Shown: piece by piece, positions 21,241 to 22,546 of the stretch
Position numbering within the stretch: the first letter of the stretch is position 1
Layout of the letters: every line of letters starts with the position of its first letter
Assembly (NCBI GenBank): GCA_937877565.1
Contig: CALFJB010000031.1
Coordinates: forward strand, 1-22,546
Direction: 5' to 3'
DNA from: an uncultured Selenomonadales bacterium
GTDB taxonomy: Bacteria > Bacillota > Negativicutes > Selenomonadales > Selenomonadaceae
Length of the DNA stretch: 22,546 bases
The notes under the pieces: model-generated
Seen by the model: the letters and a program-made list of their open reading frames with translations, nothing else
Databases searched by the model: none
Told to the model about the DNA's origin: nothing
Translations under genes and position numbers: made by a program

Positions 21241-21444
21241 ATGATGTCATATCGCTATTTGATTGGCTATATATCTGAATCGAGACATGGACAACATATT
21301 TTGAGCAAAATTTTTGTAAGGAATAAGCCAATCGCAACTTCACAAGATATTGAAGCAATTCAATTTGAATTGCAAAAAGAATGTAATGCTGAAAAAATTA
21401 TTTTATTGAGTTTTTCAAAAATGGGGTATTTCGATGATTTATAA
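21241..21444 (+). CDS. Hypothetical protein (67 aa)
   Basis: It starts MMSYRYLIGYISESRHGQHI and ends IILLSFSKMGYFDDL. GGGAGG (21228-21233) lies seven bases before ATG 21241; the frame is open further upstream but has no better start. The small alpha/beta composition, with no membrane segment or recognised motif, gives no function. A leader with a dyad-regulated promoter and a hairpin precedes it, and a gap of 83 bases without further features separates it from the large gene downstream. Confidence 0.6.
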   Translation: MMSYRYLIGYISESRHGQHILSKIFVRNKPIATSQDIEAIQFELQKECNAEKIILLSFSKMGYFDDL

Positions 21445-21527
21445 ATTTGATGAGTTGAAAAAAACTTTCGATAAAGTGGCAGGACAGGCTTTTTTCTTGT
21501 TCCCATTTTTTAGGAGAGTGATTTTTT

Positions 21528-22546
21528 ATGGCTATTATTACACTTGACCAAGTTATAAGACAGTCCGAACGTATTAAAAATTATTTTGAAAACGAATTGA
21601 ACAGCGGCGAAATTGGAACGATTAACGGCGGAGCTAAATTTAATTACAACTACAGAAATGATGAACCGCCAAACATTTTGCAAGGCGTTGATTCTGCTGA
21701 AAATATTTTGTTTTCAGGTAAAAATGTTACAGTCCCTGCAAGTGCGTCTACCGTGACTGTTTGTAGCGACGGCTTTAATGATTTTAATTTCAATTTTGAA
21801 AGCGGGATTGTCAGCATTGCAAGCGGCGTTTCTAATTCTTCAATTATGGCAAGTGGAGCATTAACAATTTTTGGCAACGGCGGCGGTAATTTGTATCAAG
21901 CTGATAATTCTACAATTCTTAATTACTCGGCTAACGATACTGTTTTTTCTAGCAATGACGACGCTTTAAACACCGCGTTATCGTTAGGTACTGCTTATTA
22001 TTTTCTGCAAAACAACATTATCAAGGGCGCAAAAAAACAAGACGCCGTAACTGATACTGTCAATGATTTTAACGATTTGGGCGTTGGCGACTTTATTAAT
22101 TTTCAAAACTCCAACGGCGATTTAACAAATTTGATGGTTACGCTGAATTTGTATGCTCAAATGAAAAACCTTGAATCAACTGAAACTTATTCCAGTTGGG
22201 AAGAAATTAAAATTCAAAACAACAACAACGAAACTGCCGCAAATAACCGCACTGTTTTTACGGGAGGCGCGTCTTATACAAGCGGCAACCTTTATCGTAC
22301 TGAAGTTTCTTGGTTGAACGGTAACGCTTTTGCATCCAGTAAAGGTAATCCAGCTAGTACCGGCGTTGACCAGAAACAGTTCGACAATCTGTTCATAGAC
22401 TTTCAAGGCGAATTGAATACTAATCTTTCATTGAATGAAGATGCTGATTTAAAAATTGAGTCTACAAGCGGCGATTGGGATTATGGCGACGCTTTGTCCG
22501 GAAATTTACAGTACAGCTACAGAGTTCATTTTCCAATTATGATTGA
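21528..22546 (+). CDS. Large Gly/Asn/Ser-rich repeat-like protein, 5' part only
   Basis: The frame is open from ATG 21528, with TAGGAG about eleven bases upstream, to the window end (339 codons), so the 3' end is missing. It begins MAIITLDQVIRQSERIKNYF. It then contains beta-strand-like stretches rich in Gly, Asn, Asp and Ser (SGKNVTVPASASTVTVCSDG, SGALTIFGNGGGNLYQADNS), then a more regular segment with LGVGDFINFQNSNGDLTNLM. There is no signal peptide. The style recalls large RTX-like or beta-repeat secreted proteins; a phage structural protein is possible. Base composition and the ribosome binding site look like real coding sequence. I do not recognise a family. Confidence 0.7.
   Translation, partial: MAIITLDQVIRQSERIKNYFENELNSGEIGTINGGAKFNYNYRNDEPPNILQGVDSAENILFSGKNVTVPASASTVTVCSDGFNDFNFNFESGIVSIASGVSNSSIMASGALTIFGNGGGNLYQADNSTILNYSANDTVFSSNDDALNTALSLGTAYYFLQNNIIKGAKKQDAVTDTVNDFNDLGVGDFINFQNSNGDLTNLMVTLNLYAQMKNLESTETYSSWEEIKIQNNNNETAANNRTVFTGGASYTSGNLYRTEVSWLNGNAFASSKGNPASTGVDQKQFDNLFIDFQGELNTNLSLNEDADLKIESTSGDWDYGDALSGNLQYSYRVHFPIMI

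Overview
The window is AT-rich, densely coded DNA with strong AAGGAG-type ribosome binding sites and TTGAAA-17-TATAAT promoters. This fits a low-GC member of the Bacillota. The rplI-lonC pair and the lactose/cellobiose PTS genes would suit the Negativicutes (Selenomonadales-like), but that placement is an inference from gene content. No rRNA or tRNA gene, CRISPR array or integrase was seen.

Region 1 (1-4.2 kb) holds the 3' part of a type III-like adenine methyltransferase gene (mod), a small hydrophobic-peptide locus, ribosomal protein L9 (rplI) and a LonC-type ATP-dependent protease. Region 2 (4.3-9.15 kb) is a beta-glucoside uptake operon: PTS IIC, a block of 77-bp hairpin repeats, IIB, IIA, a Cof-type HAD phosphatase after an internal terminator, and a GH1 6-phospho-beta-glucosidase. 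The transporter would phosphorylate a cellobiose-like disaccharide during import and the GH1 enzyme would split it in the cytoplasm.

Region 3 (9.15-9.8 kb) has a second small hydrophobic-peptide locus, then a diverged relic of another GH1 3' end with a relic of the same peptide gene. I read the two peptide loci (1.26-1.67 kb and 9.16-9.51 kb) as unannotated type I toxin-antitoxin systems. Each has a minus-strand ORF of 26-32 codons with one membrane-spanning segment, its own promoter and a structured 5' leader. Each also has a plus-strand promoter making a short terminator-ended RNA that is complementary to the start-codon region of the peptide mRNA. This is the most interesting content of the window.

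Region 4 (about 9.79-20.3 kb) is a decayed prophage. It has small unknown genes, three consecutive ParB-like genes (the third fused to a methyltransferase), terminase small and large subunits, an SPP1-type portal and a MuF-type head protein with a C-terminal JAB/MPN-like extension. Nonsense and frameshift lesions cluster between 11.6 and 15.5 kb. Portal and MuF are intact, but no scaffold, capsid, tail, lysis or integrase genes follow. Region 5 (20.3-22.5 kb) holds a candidate small RNA and a 44-codon gene, a minus-strand zinc-ribbon protein, a repeat-rich 0.6-kb intergenic stretch with an operator-like dyad and a long RNA hairpin, a 67-aa protein and the 5' part of a large glycine/asparagine-rich protein that runs off the window.
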